Below are positions 37,321 to 46,494 of a DNA stretch of 64,000 nt, in pieces. The stretch's first letter is position 1. Each line of letters begins with the position of its first letter. Origin of the DNA: Gordonia lacunae (lineage in GTDB: Bacteria > Actinomycetota > Actinomycetes > Mycobacteriales > Mycobacteriaceae). Below the pieces are notes generated by a model. The model was not told the DNA's origin and made no database searches. It saw only the letters and a program-made list of their open reading frames with translations. The stretch spans positions 62,050 through 126,049 of the forward strand of contig NZ_NGFO01000009.1 of NCBI RefSeq assembly GCF_002149015.1, read 5' to 3'. A program made the position numbers and the translations under genes.

Positions 37321-39674
37321 CCGCCGAGCACGGTCACGACTTCGGCTTCGAGATCCACCCGTGGCAGCTGAAGTGGCGCGGCGGAGTCGATCTCGACATG
37401 CTCGGCCGGACCGAGACACTGTTCGCACTGTCCAACGGGCACATCGGTTTACGCGGGTCGTTCGAGGAGGGCGAGCCCGTCGACCATCCCGGCACCTATC
37501 TCAACGGCTTCTACGAGCTGCGCGGCCTGCCGTACGCGGAGAGCGGTTACGGCTATCCCGAGTCCGGCCAGACGGTGGTCAACGTGACCGACGGCAAGAT
37601 CATCCGTCTGCTGGTCGAGGACGAGCCGATGGACCTCCGGTACGGGCGTACCGAGGAGCACGAGCGCACGCTGGACTTCCGGACCGGCACGTTGCGTCGC
37701 CACACCGTGTGGACCTCACCCACCGGCCGGAAGGTTCGGATCAAGTCCGAGCGTCTCGTGTCCTTCACCAAACGCACGATCGCGGCGATCCGCTACGAGG
37801 TCGAACCGGTCGACGAGGACATGAAACTCGTTCTGCAGTCCGATCTCCTGGCCAACGAGCCGGTACCGGCACCGGGCAACGACCCGCGCCTGGCGGCCGC
37901 GTTGGACGCCCCGCTGGTCTCCGACCTGGCCACCTGTCGCAACTACTGGGGCATGCTGGTCCACCACACCAAGAAGTCCGGTCTGCACATCGCGGCCGGG
38001 ATGGACCACGAGATCTACTTCCCGGACAAGGCGGACACGTTCATCCGCGCCGACGGCGACCTGGCGCGACTCACCATCGCGGCCAACGTGCCGAAGGGCA
38101 AGAGCCTCACCCTCACCAAGTACATGGGGTACGGCTGGTCGGCCCGGCGTTCGGTGCCGGCGCTGCGCGCCCAGGTCGACGCGGCCCTCGCGATGGCGAT
38201 GGAGACGGGCTGGGATTCGCTCAAGGCCGACCAGGTCCGCTACCTCGAGGACTTCTGGCGCGACGCCGACGTCGAACTCGACGGCGATCCGGAGTTGCAG
38301 CAGGCGGTGCGGTTCGCGCTGTTCCACGTCCTGCAGGCCGGCGCACGCGGCCAGTCCCGCGCGATCCCGGCCAAGGGTCTCACCGGCCCCGGCTACGACG
38401 GTCACACCTTCTGGGACACCGAGAGTTTCATCCTCCCGATGCTCACCTACACCGTGCCCGCCGCCGCCGGCGAGGAACTGCGATGGCGCCATTCGACGAT
38501 GGACAAGGCGAAGTCCCGCGCGGCCGAACTGGGGCAGCGCGGAGCGATGTTCCCGTGGCGGTCGATCAACGGCGACGAGTGTTCGGGCTACTGGCCCGCC
38601 GGCACTGCCGGCGTGCACGTCTCCGCCGACATCGCCAACGCCACGGCTCGCTACCTCCGGGCGACCAACGACGAACAGTTCGAGACCGAATGCGGCGTGG
38701 AGCTGCTCGTGGAGACCGCGCGGCTGTTCGCCGGGCTCGGTCACCACGATGTGAACGGGAAGTTCCGCATCGACGGGGTGACCGGTCCCGACGAGTACAC
38801 CGCCGTCGTCAACAACAACACCTTCACCAATCTCGCGGCGCAACAGAACCTGCGGGACGCGGTGGCGGCCGTACACCGCCGGCCCGACCTCGCCGAGCAA
38901 TTCGGGGTCACGACCGCCGAAGCGGCGCACTGGGAAGCATGCGCCGACGACATGACGATCCCCTACGACGACGCGCTCGGCGTCCATCAGCAGTGCGAGT
39001 CGTTCACCCTGCTGGGCGCCTGGGATTTCGAGTCGTCGGTCGGGCGCTACCCGCTGCTGTTGAACTACCCGTACTACGACCTCTACCGCAAGCAGGTGGT
39101 CAAGCAGGCCGACCTGGTCTTCGCGACCTATCTGTTCGGCGACGCGTTCACCCCCGAGCAGAAACTGCGCAACTTCGACTACTACTACCCGCTCACCGTC
39201 CGCGACTCCTCGCTGTCGGCGTGCTGCGAGGCGGTCACCGCCGCCGAGGTCGGCTACCCCGATCTCGCCTACGATCTGCTCGCCGAGTCGGTGTTCACCG
39301 ATCTGCACGACCTGCACAACAACGTCAGCAGCGGACTGCACATCGCCGCGCTGGCCGGTGCCTGGACGGACTGCGTGGCCGGTTTCGGCGGCATGCGCGA
39401 CTTCGGCGGGAACATCACCTTCGCGCCCCGGCTCCCGAAGCGGCTGACCTACATGTCGTTCCGCATGATCATCCGGGACTCGAAGATCGTGGTGGCCGTC
39501 GACAAGGACAACGCGACGTACCGGCTGCTCTCGGGGCCGCCGATCGACCTGGCCCACCACGGCGAGAAGTTCACTCTCGAGTCCGCCCCGGTGACCATGC
39601 ACATCCCGGAACTGGAGTATCGCGAACCGCCGAAGGCGCCGCCCGGGTGCGATCCCTATCGCCGGGAGATCTAG
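37317..39674 (+). CDS. GH65 glycoside phosphorylase (maltose/trehalose/kojibiose phosphorylase family)
   Basis: A 785-residue cytoplasmic GH65 enzyme. An N-terminal beta-sandwich (to about residue 280) is followed by an (alpha/alpha)6 barrel; the general acid is Glu493 in VTGPDEYTAVV. FWDTESFILP and the basic KQVVKQADLV segment shape the subsites. GH65 enzymes split an alpha-glucosidic disaccharide with phosphate to beta-glucose-1-phosphate plus sugar. No signal peptide is present. Coupled to pgmB by an ATGA overlap. Specificity (maltose, trehalose or another disaccharide) cannot be fixed here. Confidence 0.93.
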   Translation: MTAEHGHDFGFEIHPWQLKWRGGVDLDMLGRTETLFALSNGHIGLRGSFEEGEPVDHPGTYLNGFYELRGLPYAESGYGYPESGQTVVNVTDGKIIRLLVEDEPMDLRYGRTEEHERTLDFRTGTLRRHTVWTSPTGRKVRIKSERLVSFTKRTIAAIRYEVEPVDEDMKLVLQSDLLANEPVPAPGNDPRLAAALDAPLVSDLATCRNYWGMLVHHTKKSGLHIAAGMDHEIYFPDKADTFIRADGDLARLTIAANVPKGKSLTLTKYMGYGWSARRSVPALRAQVDAALAMAMETGWDSLKADQVRYLEDFWRDADVELDGDPELQQAVRFALFHVLQAGARGQSRAIPAKGLTGPGYDGHTFWDTESFILPMLTYTVPAAAGEELRWRHSTMDKAKSRAAELGQRGAMFPWRSINGDECSGYWPAGTAGVHVSADIANATARYLRATNDEQFETECGVELLVETARLFAGLGHHDVNGKFRIDGVTGPDEYTAVVNNNTFTNLAAQQNLRDAVAAVHRRPDLAEQFGVTTAEAAHWEACADDMTIPYDDALGVHQQCESFTLLGAWDFESSVGRYPLLLNYPYYDLYRKQVVKQADLVFATYLFGDAFTPEQKLRNFDYYYPLTVRDSSLSACCEAVTAAEVGYPDLAYDLLAESVFTDLHDLHNNVSSGLHIAALAGAWTDCVAGFGGMRDFGGNITFAPRLPKRLTYMSFRMIIRDSKIVVAVDKDNATYRLLSGPPIDLAHHGEKFTLESAPVTMHIPELEYREPPKAPPGCDPYRREI

Positions 39675-39689
39675 ATCCAGAGCCCGCAA

Positions 39690-39716
39690 CGCTTGACCTT
39701 CACACGGTGTCAAGCG
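39690..39716. promoter_or_regulatory. Candidate MerR-type operator/promoter of the HEAT-MerR operon
   Basis: CGCTTGAC (39690-39697) and GTCAAGCG (39709-39716) form a perfect inverted repeat around 11 bases. The left arm contains TTGACC, a good -35 box; spacer-spanning dyads of this kind are classic MerR binding sites. It lies upstream of the HEAT gene, whose operon partner is a MerR protein, so autoregulation is likely. No clear -10 was identified. Confidence 0.55.
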
Positions 39717-39747
39717 GTCAGCTGGGTGGTGAAGGAGGTGGTCGATC

Positions 39748-40437
39748 ATGACCGACCAGACAACCCGCCCACTCGATCGGGCGCTGGTCGCAGCACTGGC
39801 GGCCGACGACGCGTCGATGCGGCTGCGGGCCGCGATGGCAGCGGGCAGCAACCCGCATCCCGGCTACGCCGACGAGCTGGTCCGACGCTGCGGCGTGGAA
39901 CCGGACTTCTTCGTGCGGGACATGCTGACCTGGGCCCTGACGCGGTTGCCCGCCGATCTGACTGTGCCCCTCCTCCTTCCCGAGCTGGGGTCGGCGTCAC
40001 CGCAGGCGCGGGCGCAGGCACTGCACACCTTGTCGAAGATCGGTGACCGGTCGGCGTGGACGTCGATCACGCCCGCGCTCCTGCACGATGCGGACGACGA
40101 CGTGGCTCGCGCCGCGTGGCGCACCGCGGTCGTCCTGGCCCCGGCCGGCCGGGCGGCCTGGCTCGCGAACGAACTGGCCGGCGAACTCGGCCGCGGGAGC
40201 ACCGACGTCCGACGAAGTCTCAGCCGTGCCCTGGCCGGACTCGGCGACTCCGCGGCCGGACCGCTTGCCGCCGCGAAGAAGCGGGGTGGCCGCGCGGTGC
40301 AGGCGCACGTCGCCGCGACCGAACGACTGATCGAGGATCCGGACAGCGACTTCGCCGCCGAGTCGGCGTTCGCCTCGCAACTGACCAGCGCTGCCCCCGA
40401 CGACGACTCGGCCGCCGGGCCCGCGAACGGGACCTGA
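39748..40437 (+). CDS. HEAT-repeat protein
   Basis: A 229-residue, all-helical, Ala/Leu-rich protein with four or so degenerate HEAT/PBS-lyase-like repeats (for example MRLRAAMAAG, PQARAQALHTLSKIGD, DDDVARAAWRTAVVL and TDVRRSLSRALAGLGD). It has no signal peptide or membrane segment and ends in an acidic tail. Such solenoids are protein-binding scaffolds. A very strong Shine-Dalgarno (gaaggaggtgg) precedes the ATG. The MerR-HEAT gene begins two bases after its stop, so the two are one transcription unit and likely partners. Confidence 0.8.
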   Translation: MTDQTTRPLDRALVAALAADDASMRLRAAMAAGSNPHPGYADELVRRCGVEPDFFVRDMLTWALTRLPADLTVPLLLPELGSASPQARAQALHTLSKIGDRSAWTSITPALLHDADDDVARAAWRTAVVLAPAGRAAWLANELAGELGRGSTDVRRSLSRALAGLGDSAAGPLAAAKKRGGRAVQAHVAATERLIEDPDSDFAAESAFASQLTSAAPDDDSAAGPANGT

Positions 40438-40439
40438 CG

Positions 40440-41429
40440 GTGCTGATCGGTGAGGTGGCGCGGCACACCGGCCTGAGCAGCCGGATGCTGCGCCACTACG
40501 ACACACTCGGCCTCGTGCGACCGACCGGCCGGACGTCCGGCGGTTATCGGGAGTACTCCGAGGCGGACCTCGAGCGACTCATGCACGTCGAGAGCCTTCG
40601 ATCGCTCGGACTCTCGCTGCGCGAGGTCGGCCGCGCGCTCGACGAGCCGGGGTTCGCACCGGACACGCTCATGGACCGCCTCGTCGAGGACACGAAGGCG
40701 AGGATGGCCGCCGATGCCCAGCTCCTCGCGCGTCTGCAGGACGTGCGGGGCGCCGGCCCCAGCGAGTGGTCCGCAGTGCTGGGAGTGGTCAGCCTGCTCC
40801 GTGCCGTGGAGTCCGACAACGCGGCCCACCGCCAGACTGCCGCGATACTGGCCGGCGAGGTCAGGGTGTCCGGGGAGTCGCTGGCGGACGCACTCCTGAA
40901 AGAACCGGACCCCAACGTCGCCGGTGCGCTTCGGTGGGCGCTCGCGCAGAGACCGGGCGGCATCGACCGGCTCTCCGAGGGAGCGGCGGATCGCGACCCG
41001 GCGATCCGGCGTCGCGCCGTCACCGCGCTCGCGGCGATCGAGGAGACCGCACAGGTCAGGTCGATACTCGAGAAGCTTCTCGACGACTCCGATCCCGCCG
41101 TCCGACGCACTGCTGCCCTGACCCTCGGGCGCCGCGGTGCCACGGTCGCGGTCGATGCCCTGGTCGAGCTCATCGGTGCCGGCGACCGCGATGTCGAGGC
41201 CGCCGAGATCCTCGCCGGCCACGAAGCCCACCGCGAGCGGATCGTCGACCTGCTCGTCGACCGCCTGGGCGCCGACCCGGATGCGGCCGTGCGATCCCGA
41301 CTGGTGCAGGCACTGGCCGAGATACCCGGTACCGCAGCAACTTCGGCGCTGCAGAAGTATGTGTGCGACTCCGACCAGATGGTCGCACGGACCGCGATCG
41401 TAATCCTGGACCGACGGCCGCAGGACTGA
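40440..41429 (+). CDS. MerR-family regulator fused to HEAT repeats
   Basis: A 329-residue protein. Residues 1-70 are a MerR winged helix (VARHTGLSSRMLRHYDTLGL, then GYREYSEADLERL), followed by the dimerisation coiled coil (LVEDTKARMAADAQLL). From about residue 130 to the end the effector part is a HEAT-repeat solenoid (DPAIRRRAVTALAAIEE, DPAVRRTAALTLGRRG, DAAVRSRLVQALAEI). There is no cysteine metal site like that of metal-sensing MerR proteins. The GTG at 40440 starts two bases after the upstream HEAT gene. The solenoid could receive a signal by binding the partner HEAT protein or another macromolecule; that is inference. Confidence 0.85.
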   Translation: MLIGEVARHTGLSSRMLRHYDTLGLVRPTGRTSGGYREYSEADLERLMHVESLRSLGLSLREVGRALDEPGFAPDTLMDRLVEDTKARMAADAQLLARLQDVRGAGPSEWSAVLGVVSLLRAVESDNAAHRQTAAILAGEVRVSGESLADALLKEPDPNVAGALRWALAQRPGGIDRLSEGAADRDPAIRRRAVTALAAIEETAQVRSILEKLLDDSDPAVRRTAALTLGRRGATVAVDALVELIGAGDRDVEAAEILAGHEAHRERIVDLLVDRLGADPDAAVRSRLVQALAEIPGTAATSALQKYVCDSDQMVARTAIVILDRRPQD

Positions 41430-41470
41430 TAGATCAGCAGACGACGAAAACCGTGTAACTCGTGGGACTT

Positions 41471-41540
41471 CTGTTCACTTCTGTTCACTGCGGTTCACTG
41501 CGGTTCACTGCGGTTCACTGCGGTTCACTGCGGTTCACTG
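41471..41540. repeat. 10-bp tandem repeat (7 units)
   Basis: Two units of ctgttcact(t/g) are followed by five exact units of cggttcactg, so GTTCAC recurs every 10 bases over 70 bases. A further, isolated gttcac lies at about 41552. One unit equals one helical turn, so all copies face the same side of the DNA. It lies between the MerR-HEAT stop and the DUF222-HNH pseudogene. Confidence 0.9.
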
Positions 41541-41629
41541 GCGGTGCTCCTGTTCACCAATTGTTCTGATGTGAATATTGCTGTCGTAGAACATCTTTGA
41601 TGCTATTCGATTGTGGAAATCGCTCGTCT

Positions 41630-41645
41630 TCGAACGGATTGTCGA
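41630..41645. promoter_or_regulatory. Degenerate SOS-box-like site
   Basis: TCGAAC-GGAT-TGTCGA resembles the mycobacterial LexA box TCGAAC-N4-GTTCGA (left half perfect, right half four of six). It lies 13 bases before the start of the DUF222-HNH gene in an unusually A/T-rich stretch (41540-41640). Some mycobacterial 13E12 genes are LexA-controlled, which makes this worth noting. Confidence 0.35.
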
Positions 41646-41658
41646 GTACCTTGGCGGC

Positions 41659-42899
41659 ATGACCCCGATCGCCGAGATGCGAGACTTCGTGATCACCCTC
41701 GAACCACCCACCGACCCTACTGGCCGGGAGATCTTCGACCGACTGGACGAACTACGGTTGCTGTACAACGTCGTCGGTCATCAGATCGCCATGCACGCAG
41801 CAGCTTTCGATGCCACCGGCGCGGCGGACAAGGCGGGTTCCACCACGCGTGGAGTACTGATCGAGATGGGCTTCGCGCCGGGAGTCGCTCACCGCAGCGT
41901 GCGGGTCGGGGTCGGTGTCGACTCGCTGCCGAAGCTCGGCGACTGCGCCGCCGACGGGTACCTGGCGAGCGAAGGCGTCGACGCCGTTGTCCGCGGAATG
42001 TCCGTCGTCGAGAAGCAAACACCCACAGGACTTTCCGACGACGACCGAGCGGCGTATGAGTCCGAGCTGCTGGTTCAAGCGTTCTCGGGTGTCACCCCAC
42101 CGAGATCGCCGACCACGCACGCACCATCGCCCACCGCATCGCCGACACCGTCGACGACGCCACCCCGGTTGCCAAGGACGCCTCGCTGAACGCGGTGAAC
42201 TCGCACATCACCGACGACGGCCGCGTGGAGATCAAGGCCGACCTCACCGCTGTGGTCGGCGAGAAGTTCCTGTCCATGATCGACGAACGATCCTGCCCGC
42301 GACCCGAACCCGACGGCAGCGAGGATCGACGGACGCGCGAGCAGCGGTGGGCCGACGGCTTCGAGTTGTTGCTGGATCAGGCAGCGATCGGAGCGACCCT
42401 CGACACCAGCGGCTCGCCTCGAACCCAGCTGTTGGTGACGATCCCGGCCGGTGCGAAAGATCCGGCGCGATTGCCATGGGTCGGTCCGGTGTCGCAGACC
42501 ACCGCCAAGCGACTCGCATGCGACGCCCTCGTGAGCGAGATCGTCCTGGACGGGGAAGGCGTGCCGTTACAGATGGGGACCAGCAGGCGTCTCTTCCCGT
42601 CCCACCTACGCAAGGCCATCATCGTCCGCGACCTGTGTTGCATCAAATGCGGTGCGCCCGCCGCACATACGCAGGTGCATCACATCGTGCCGTGGGTAGA
42701 TGGCGGACCCACCGACCTCGACAACGGGTGCCTGCTCTGCCAACGCTGCCACACGCAGGTACATCATCACGGCTGGGAAGTGTCCATGGGATATGACCGC
42801 CACCCCTGGCTCATCCCGCCTGCTGACATCGACCCCCGACGCCGCCCGCGGCCCGCCTACAACCGACGCACGATGCGACTCGACGACGTGTTCGTGTAG
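41659..42899 (+). pseudogene. DUF222/HNH endonuclease (13E12 repeat family), frameshifted
   Basis: The N-terminal DUF222 part (from MTPIAEMRDF) is open to about 42095; the rest continues in another frame (TEIADHARTIAHRIADTVDD onward) to the stop at 42899. The break is at a run of four C (42095-42098); one more C would restore an intact protein of about 413 residues. The C-terminal HNH domain is complete: CIKCGAP, VHHIVPW, LDNGCLLCQRCH and HHGW. The family is multicopy in Mycobacteriales and probably mobile or defensive, but its function is not established. Loss may be genuine or a sequencing error. Confidence 0.85.
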
Positions 42900-43192
42900 G
42901 TCCTGCGCCACCGCACGCTTGCGGGACAAGCCATCCCAGACGGCCCGACCACCTGACACGACAACACCTCACGACCACAGATCCTGACGGCATGGCCGTC
43001 GCGGCGTTCCTTGACAACTCCACAGTGTGAAAGCCGAGCAAGACGTAGGCCGTCGGCGGTAGTGCTCGTGCTGGTGCTGCTGCGGGCGCGTGCGCCTGCA
43101 TGGGTCGGCGCATCGGACGCCACAAGGGTTCGCGACGTCGGTCTCATTGGCAGTTGCATGGGTCGCCCTCACCAACTCCGCACGTCACACCT

Positions 43193-43326
43193 CAGTCGCC
43201 GCCGTGAGCGACGCATTACTCGACGCATTAGTCGACGCCATCAGTCGTCGCCGTCTTGGTCGCGTCAGTCGCCGCCGTGAGCGACGCATTAGTCGACGCC
43301 ATCAGTCGTCGCGGTCTTGGTCGCGT
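43193..43326. repeat. Direct repeat of 73 and 61 bp
   Basis: Two adjacent copies begin with cagtcgccgccgtgagcgac: 43193-43265 (73 bases) and 43266-43326 (61 bases). The first carries an extra 12 bases (ctcgacgcatta), itself a small internal duplication; otherwise one difference was seen. A third partial start follows at 43327. The unit contains the 3' end of the minus-strand ORF at 43289-43608. Confidence 0.85.
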
Positions 43327-43608
43327 CAGTCGCCGCCGTCTCGGTCGCGGCAGTCGTCACCGTCCCGGTCGCCTCAGCCGCCGCCGTCCCGGGCGTGTGT
43401 GCCGCCACCTCGGGTCCGGGCCTCGCGACCTCGGACGCTGCATGGTTCTGCACCTGGGTCCGCGCATCAGCCAGTTCATGGACCAGCGCGATGGTCTGCG
43501 AGCTGGTGCTGACCGTTCCGCAGCTCCGGCGGCCTCCGCAACCTTCCGGAGGCCCAACGCCGCGCACAGGATCGACACAGCGCCGACCAGAAATCGTCGG
43601 GACCGCAA
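43289..43608 (-). pseudogene. Small exported Ala/Thr-rich protein, probably frameshifted
   Basis: A minus-strand ATG at 43608 begins [20 protein letters not shown], a plausible signal peptide or membrane anchor, followed by [10 protein letters not shown]. That frame soon becomes Arg-rich and unconvincing, while the adjacent frame continues with [18 protein letters not shown], then an Ala/Thr/Glu tail and TAA at 43289. One missing base near 43512 would join them into a protein of about 105 residues. No family is recognised. The rest of the 42.9-43.65 kb gap shows no other gene. Confidence 0.35.
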
Positions 43609-43648
43609 TTGGGTGTCGACTCAGCCGGTCGGTAGTCTGTTGGGCACT

Positions 43649-45223
43649 ATGGCACCCGATCTGACCAGCCCCGATCCGTCCGGCGCATCCCACGGCGGCG
43701 GACGTCCGTACTACATCACCACCGCGATCGCCTACCCCAACGGCGCTCCGCACATCGGGCACGCCTACGAGTACATCTCCGCCGACGCGCTCGCGCGGTT
43801 CAAGCGGCTCGACGGGTTCGACGTCCGGTTCCTCACCGGCACCGACGTGCACGGGCAGAAGATGCAGCAGACCGCCGTCGCGGAGGGGATCCCCACCGCC
43901 GAGCTCGCGAAGCGGAACTCCGATCGGTTCCAGGCCCTGCAGGAACGCCTCGGGTCCAGCTTCGAGCGCTTCATCCGCACCTCCGACGAGGATCACAAGC
44001 GCGCGTCGGAAGAACTGTGGAAGCGGATGAGCGACCGCGGCGACATCTACCTCGACAAGTACTCGGGCTGGTACGACGTCCGGGACGAGACGTTCTACGC
44101 CGAGGCCGACACCCGAATCGACGAGTCCGGCGACCGCGTCGCCATCGACACCGGGCACGTCCTCACCTGGACCGAGGAGGAGACCTACTTCTTCCGCCTC
44201 TCGGCCTACCAGGACAAGCTGCTGGAGCTCTACGAGTCCCAGCCGGAGTTCGTCGGCCCCGACGTCCGGCGCAACGAGGTCATCAGTTTCGTCAAGGGCG
44301 GTCTCACCGACCTGTCGGTCTCGCGCACCACCTTCGACTGGGGCGTCCCGGTACCCGGACATCCCGAACACGTCATGTACGTGTGGGTCGACGCCCTGAC
44401 CAACTACCTCACCGGCGTCGGATTCGTCGACGACCCGGAGACCTTCGCGCGGTTCTGGCCGGCCGACCTGCACATCATCGGCAAGGACATCATCCGGTTC
44501 CACTGTGTCTACTGGCCCGCGTTCCTGATGAGCGCCGGAGTCGAGTTGCCCAAGCGCGTGTTCGCGCACGGATTCCTGTTCAACAAGGGCGAGAAGATGA
44601 GCAAGTCGGTTGGCAACGTCGTCGACCCGGAGAACCTCATCGACGAGTTCGGCCTCGATCCGGTGCGCTACTTCTTCCTCCGCGAGGTGTCCTACGGTCA
44701 GGACGGTTCGTACTCCGCCGAGGCGATCGTGTCCCGTATCAACGCCGACCTCGCCAACGAGTTCGGCAATCTGGCCCAGCGCACCCTGTCGATGATCGGC
44801 AAGTACTTCGACGGCACCCTGCCGGCACCGGGCGACTTCACCGACACCGACAGCGCACTGCTGGCACGTGCGGATTCCCTGCTCGGCACCGTGCGCGCCC
44901 ACATCGACAACCAGGCCATCCACCTGGCGCTCGAGACGCTCTGGTCGACGCTGGCCGAGACCAACCGGTACATCTCCGCTCAGGAACCGTGGAAACTCGC
45001 CAAGACCGACCTCGACCGCACCGGCACGGTTCTCTACGTCTGCGCCGAGGTGGTGCGGATCGTCGCGCTCCTGAGCCAGCCGGTCATGCCGGAATCCTCC
45101 AACAAAATCCTCGACCTCCTCGTCGTCGGCGACGATCGGCAGTTCACCGCCGTCGCCACGCGTCTGGAACCCGGTACCGCGCTGCCGAAGCCGACGCCGG
45201 TGTTCCCCCGGTACGAGAACTGA
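43649..45223 (+). CDS. metG: Methionyl-tRNA synthetase
   Basis: A 524-residue class I synthetase charging tRNA-Met. The HIGH motif is [13 protein letters not shown] and the KMSKS motif is at 316-320 ([10 protein letters not shown]). The connective peptide lacks zinc-binding cysteine clusters, as in the short actinobacterial type, and there is no C-terminal EMAP-like dimerisation domain. [11 protein letters not shown] and the anticodon-binding helices ([19 protein letters not shown]) are typical. The ATG at 43649 is just before the conserved start. pabB follows after 15 bases. Confidence 0.97.
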   Translation: MAPDLTSPDPSGASHGGGRPYYITTAIAYPNGAPHIGHAYEYISADALARFKRLDGFDVRFLTGTDVHGQKMQQTAVAEGIPTAELAKRNSDRFQALQERLGSSFERFIRTSDEDHKRASEELWKRMSDRGDIYLDKYSGWYDVRDETFYAEADTRIDESGDRVAIDTGHVLTWTEEETYFFRLSAYQDKLLELYESQPEFVGPDVRRNEVISFVKGGLTDLSVSRTTFDWGVPVPGHPEHVMYVWVDALTNYLTGVGFVDDPETFARFWPADLHIIGKDIIRFHCVYWPAFLMSAGVELPKRVFAHGFLFNKGEKMSKSVGNVVDPENLIDEFGLDPVRYFFLREVSYGQDGSYSAEAIVSRINADLANEFGNLAQRTLSMIGKYFDGTLPAPGDFTDTDSALLARADSLLGTVRAHIDNQAIHLALETLWSTLAETNRYISAQEPWKLAKTDLDRTGTVLYVCAEVVRIVALLSQPVMPESSNKILDLLVVGDDRQFTAVATRLEPGTALPKPTPVFPRYEN

Positions 45224-45238
45224 ACCCGCACATCGAGA

Positions 45239-46465
45239 ATGGTCGCGTGGGACGGGGTGGGGTCGGACTCGCTCGGCCCGGACGCGGTGGCGCCGGCACT
45301 CGACGTGCTGCGGGCACTGCACGCCGAGACCGCTGTGCGTCGCCTGCCGCCGCCGGCCGCACTGATCGGTGACTGGTACGACGCCGACGCCGTCATCGCC
45401 CCGTCGATCGAACTGACGCCCGGCTGCCTCCCGCCGGACGACCCCGACCGGTTCTGGTTCGGGTACCTCGGATTCCCCGTCCGCCCCCACGACGCGTCGC
45501 TGCCGCCGGACGTCGGCGGGCACACCGAGGGTGTGCTCGTACTCCGCGACGGGCGCTGGAGTCGCGTCGGCTCCGGTGTACCCGACTGGGCGGAAGCGGC
45601 GGTGCACGCCACCGGGGACCCGGCGGACTCCGTCACGCGTCGCGGAGCGGCGACCGGTCCGACAACGGAATGGCATGCCCCCGAGCCGGTCCCACATCTG
45701 GACGCCATCGCGCACTGCCTGGACGCGATCCGGGCCGGCGAGGTCTACCAGGCGTGCGTGTGCACCCGCTTCACCGGCACGCTGAGCGGCCACCCCGTCG
45801 AGTTCTTCACCGAACTCGCCGGCGCCACCGCGCCGGCGAAAGCCGCTTTCCTGCAAGGTGACTGGGGGTCGGTGGCAAGCCTGTCACCGGAGACGTTCCT
45901 GCGTCGGACCGGCAACATCATCTCGTCGTCACCGATCAAGGGCACCCTGCCCGCCTCTGCCGACCCCGATGCGCTGGCTGCCTCCGCCAAGGACATCGCC
46001 GAGAACATCATGATCGTCGACCTGGTCCGCAACGACCTGGGCCGGATCGCGGTGACCGGCAGTGTGCGGGTCCCCGAGCTCCTCACCGTCGTACCCGCGC
46101 CCGGGGTCTGGCACCTGGTGTCGCGGGTGGAGGCGATCCTGCCACCGGGCACGGGCAACGACGCCGTCCTGGCGGCGACGTTTCCGCCGGCGTCGGTCAC
46201 CGGCACCCCGAAGCTGCGGGCGATGGAACTGCTCGAGGGCTGGGAGGCCGACGCGCGCGGCGTGTACTGCGGGGCGATCGGCATGGCCGGCCCCGGCCGG
46301 GCGCTCGACCTCAACGTCGCCATCCGGACCGTGGAGATCACGCCCGACGGGACTCTCGCCCTCGGTGTCGGCGGTGGGATCACCATCGACTCCGATCCGG
46401 CGCGGGAATGGCAGGAGTGCCTGGACAAGGCCGCGAGCATCGTGGAGCCGCGCGGTTCGGCATGA
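45239..46465 (+). CDS. pabB: Aminodeoxychorismate synthase component I
   Basis: A 408-residue chorismate-binding enzyme making 4-amino-4-deoxychorismate from chorismate for folate synthesis, normally with a PabA glutaminase. Key segments are GEVYQACVCTRF, SSSPIKGTLPAS (the PIKGT lysine that distinguishes this group from PIAGT anthranilate synthase), ENIMIVDLVRNDLGR and PPASVTGTPK. The N-terminal domain is short. Position beside metG and rsmI matches mycobacteria, where the equivalent gene is annotated pabB. Its stop overlaps a possible ATG of the GAF regulator at 46462. Confidence 0.9.
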   Translation: MVAWDGVGSDSLGPDAVAPALDVLRALHAETAVRRLPPPAALIGDWYDADAVIAPSIELTPGCLPPDDPDRFWFGYLGFPVRPHDASLPPDVGGHTEGVLVLRDGRWSRVGSGVPDWAEAAVHATGDPADSVTRRGAATGPTTEWHAPEPVPHLDAIAHCLDAIRAGEVYQACVCTRFTGTLSGHPVEFFTELAGATAPAKAAFLQGDWGSVASLSPETFLRRTGNIISSSPIKGTLPASADPDALAASAKDIAENIMIVDLVRNDLGRIAVTGSVRVPELLTVVPAPGVWHLVSRVEAILPPGTGNDAVLAATFPPASVTGTPKLRAMELLEGWEADARGVYCGAIGMAGPGRALDLNVAIRTVEITPDGTLALGVGGGITIDSDPAREWQECLDKAASIVEPRGSA

Positions 46466-46494
46466 TCTACCCCCTCGTTGGGTACGATTCCGCC

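Noticed and set aside
37361..39851. Long frames of 796 (plus) and 711 (minus) residues across the GH65 gene
   Set aside because: Shadows of the GH65 coding frame; Arg/Pro-rich with no motif continuity.
43289..45856. 855-residue minus-strand frame opposite metG and pabB
   Set aside because: Antisense shadow of metG and pabB; only its last 75 codons, beyond metG, look coding and were considered separately.
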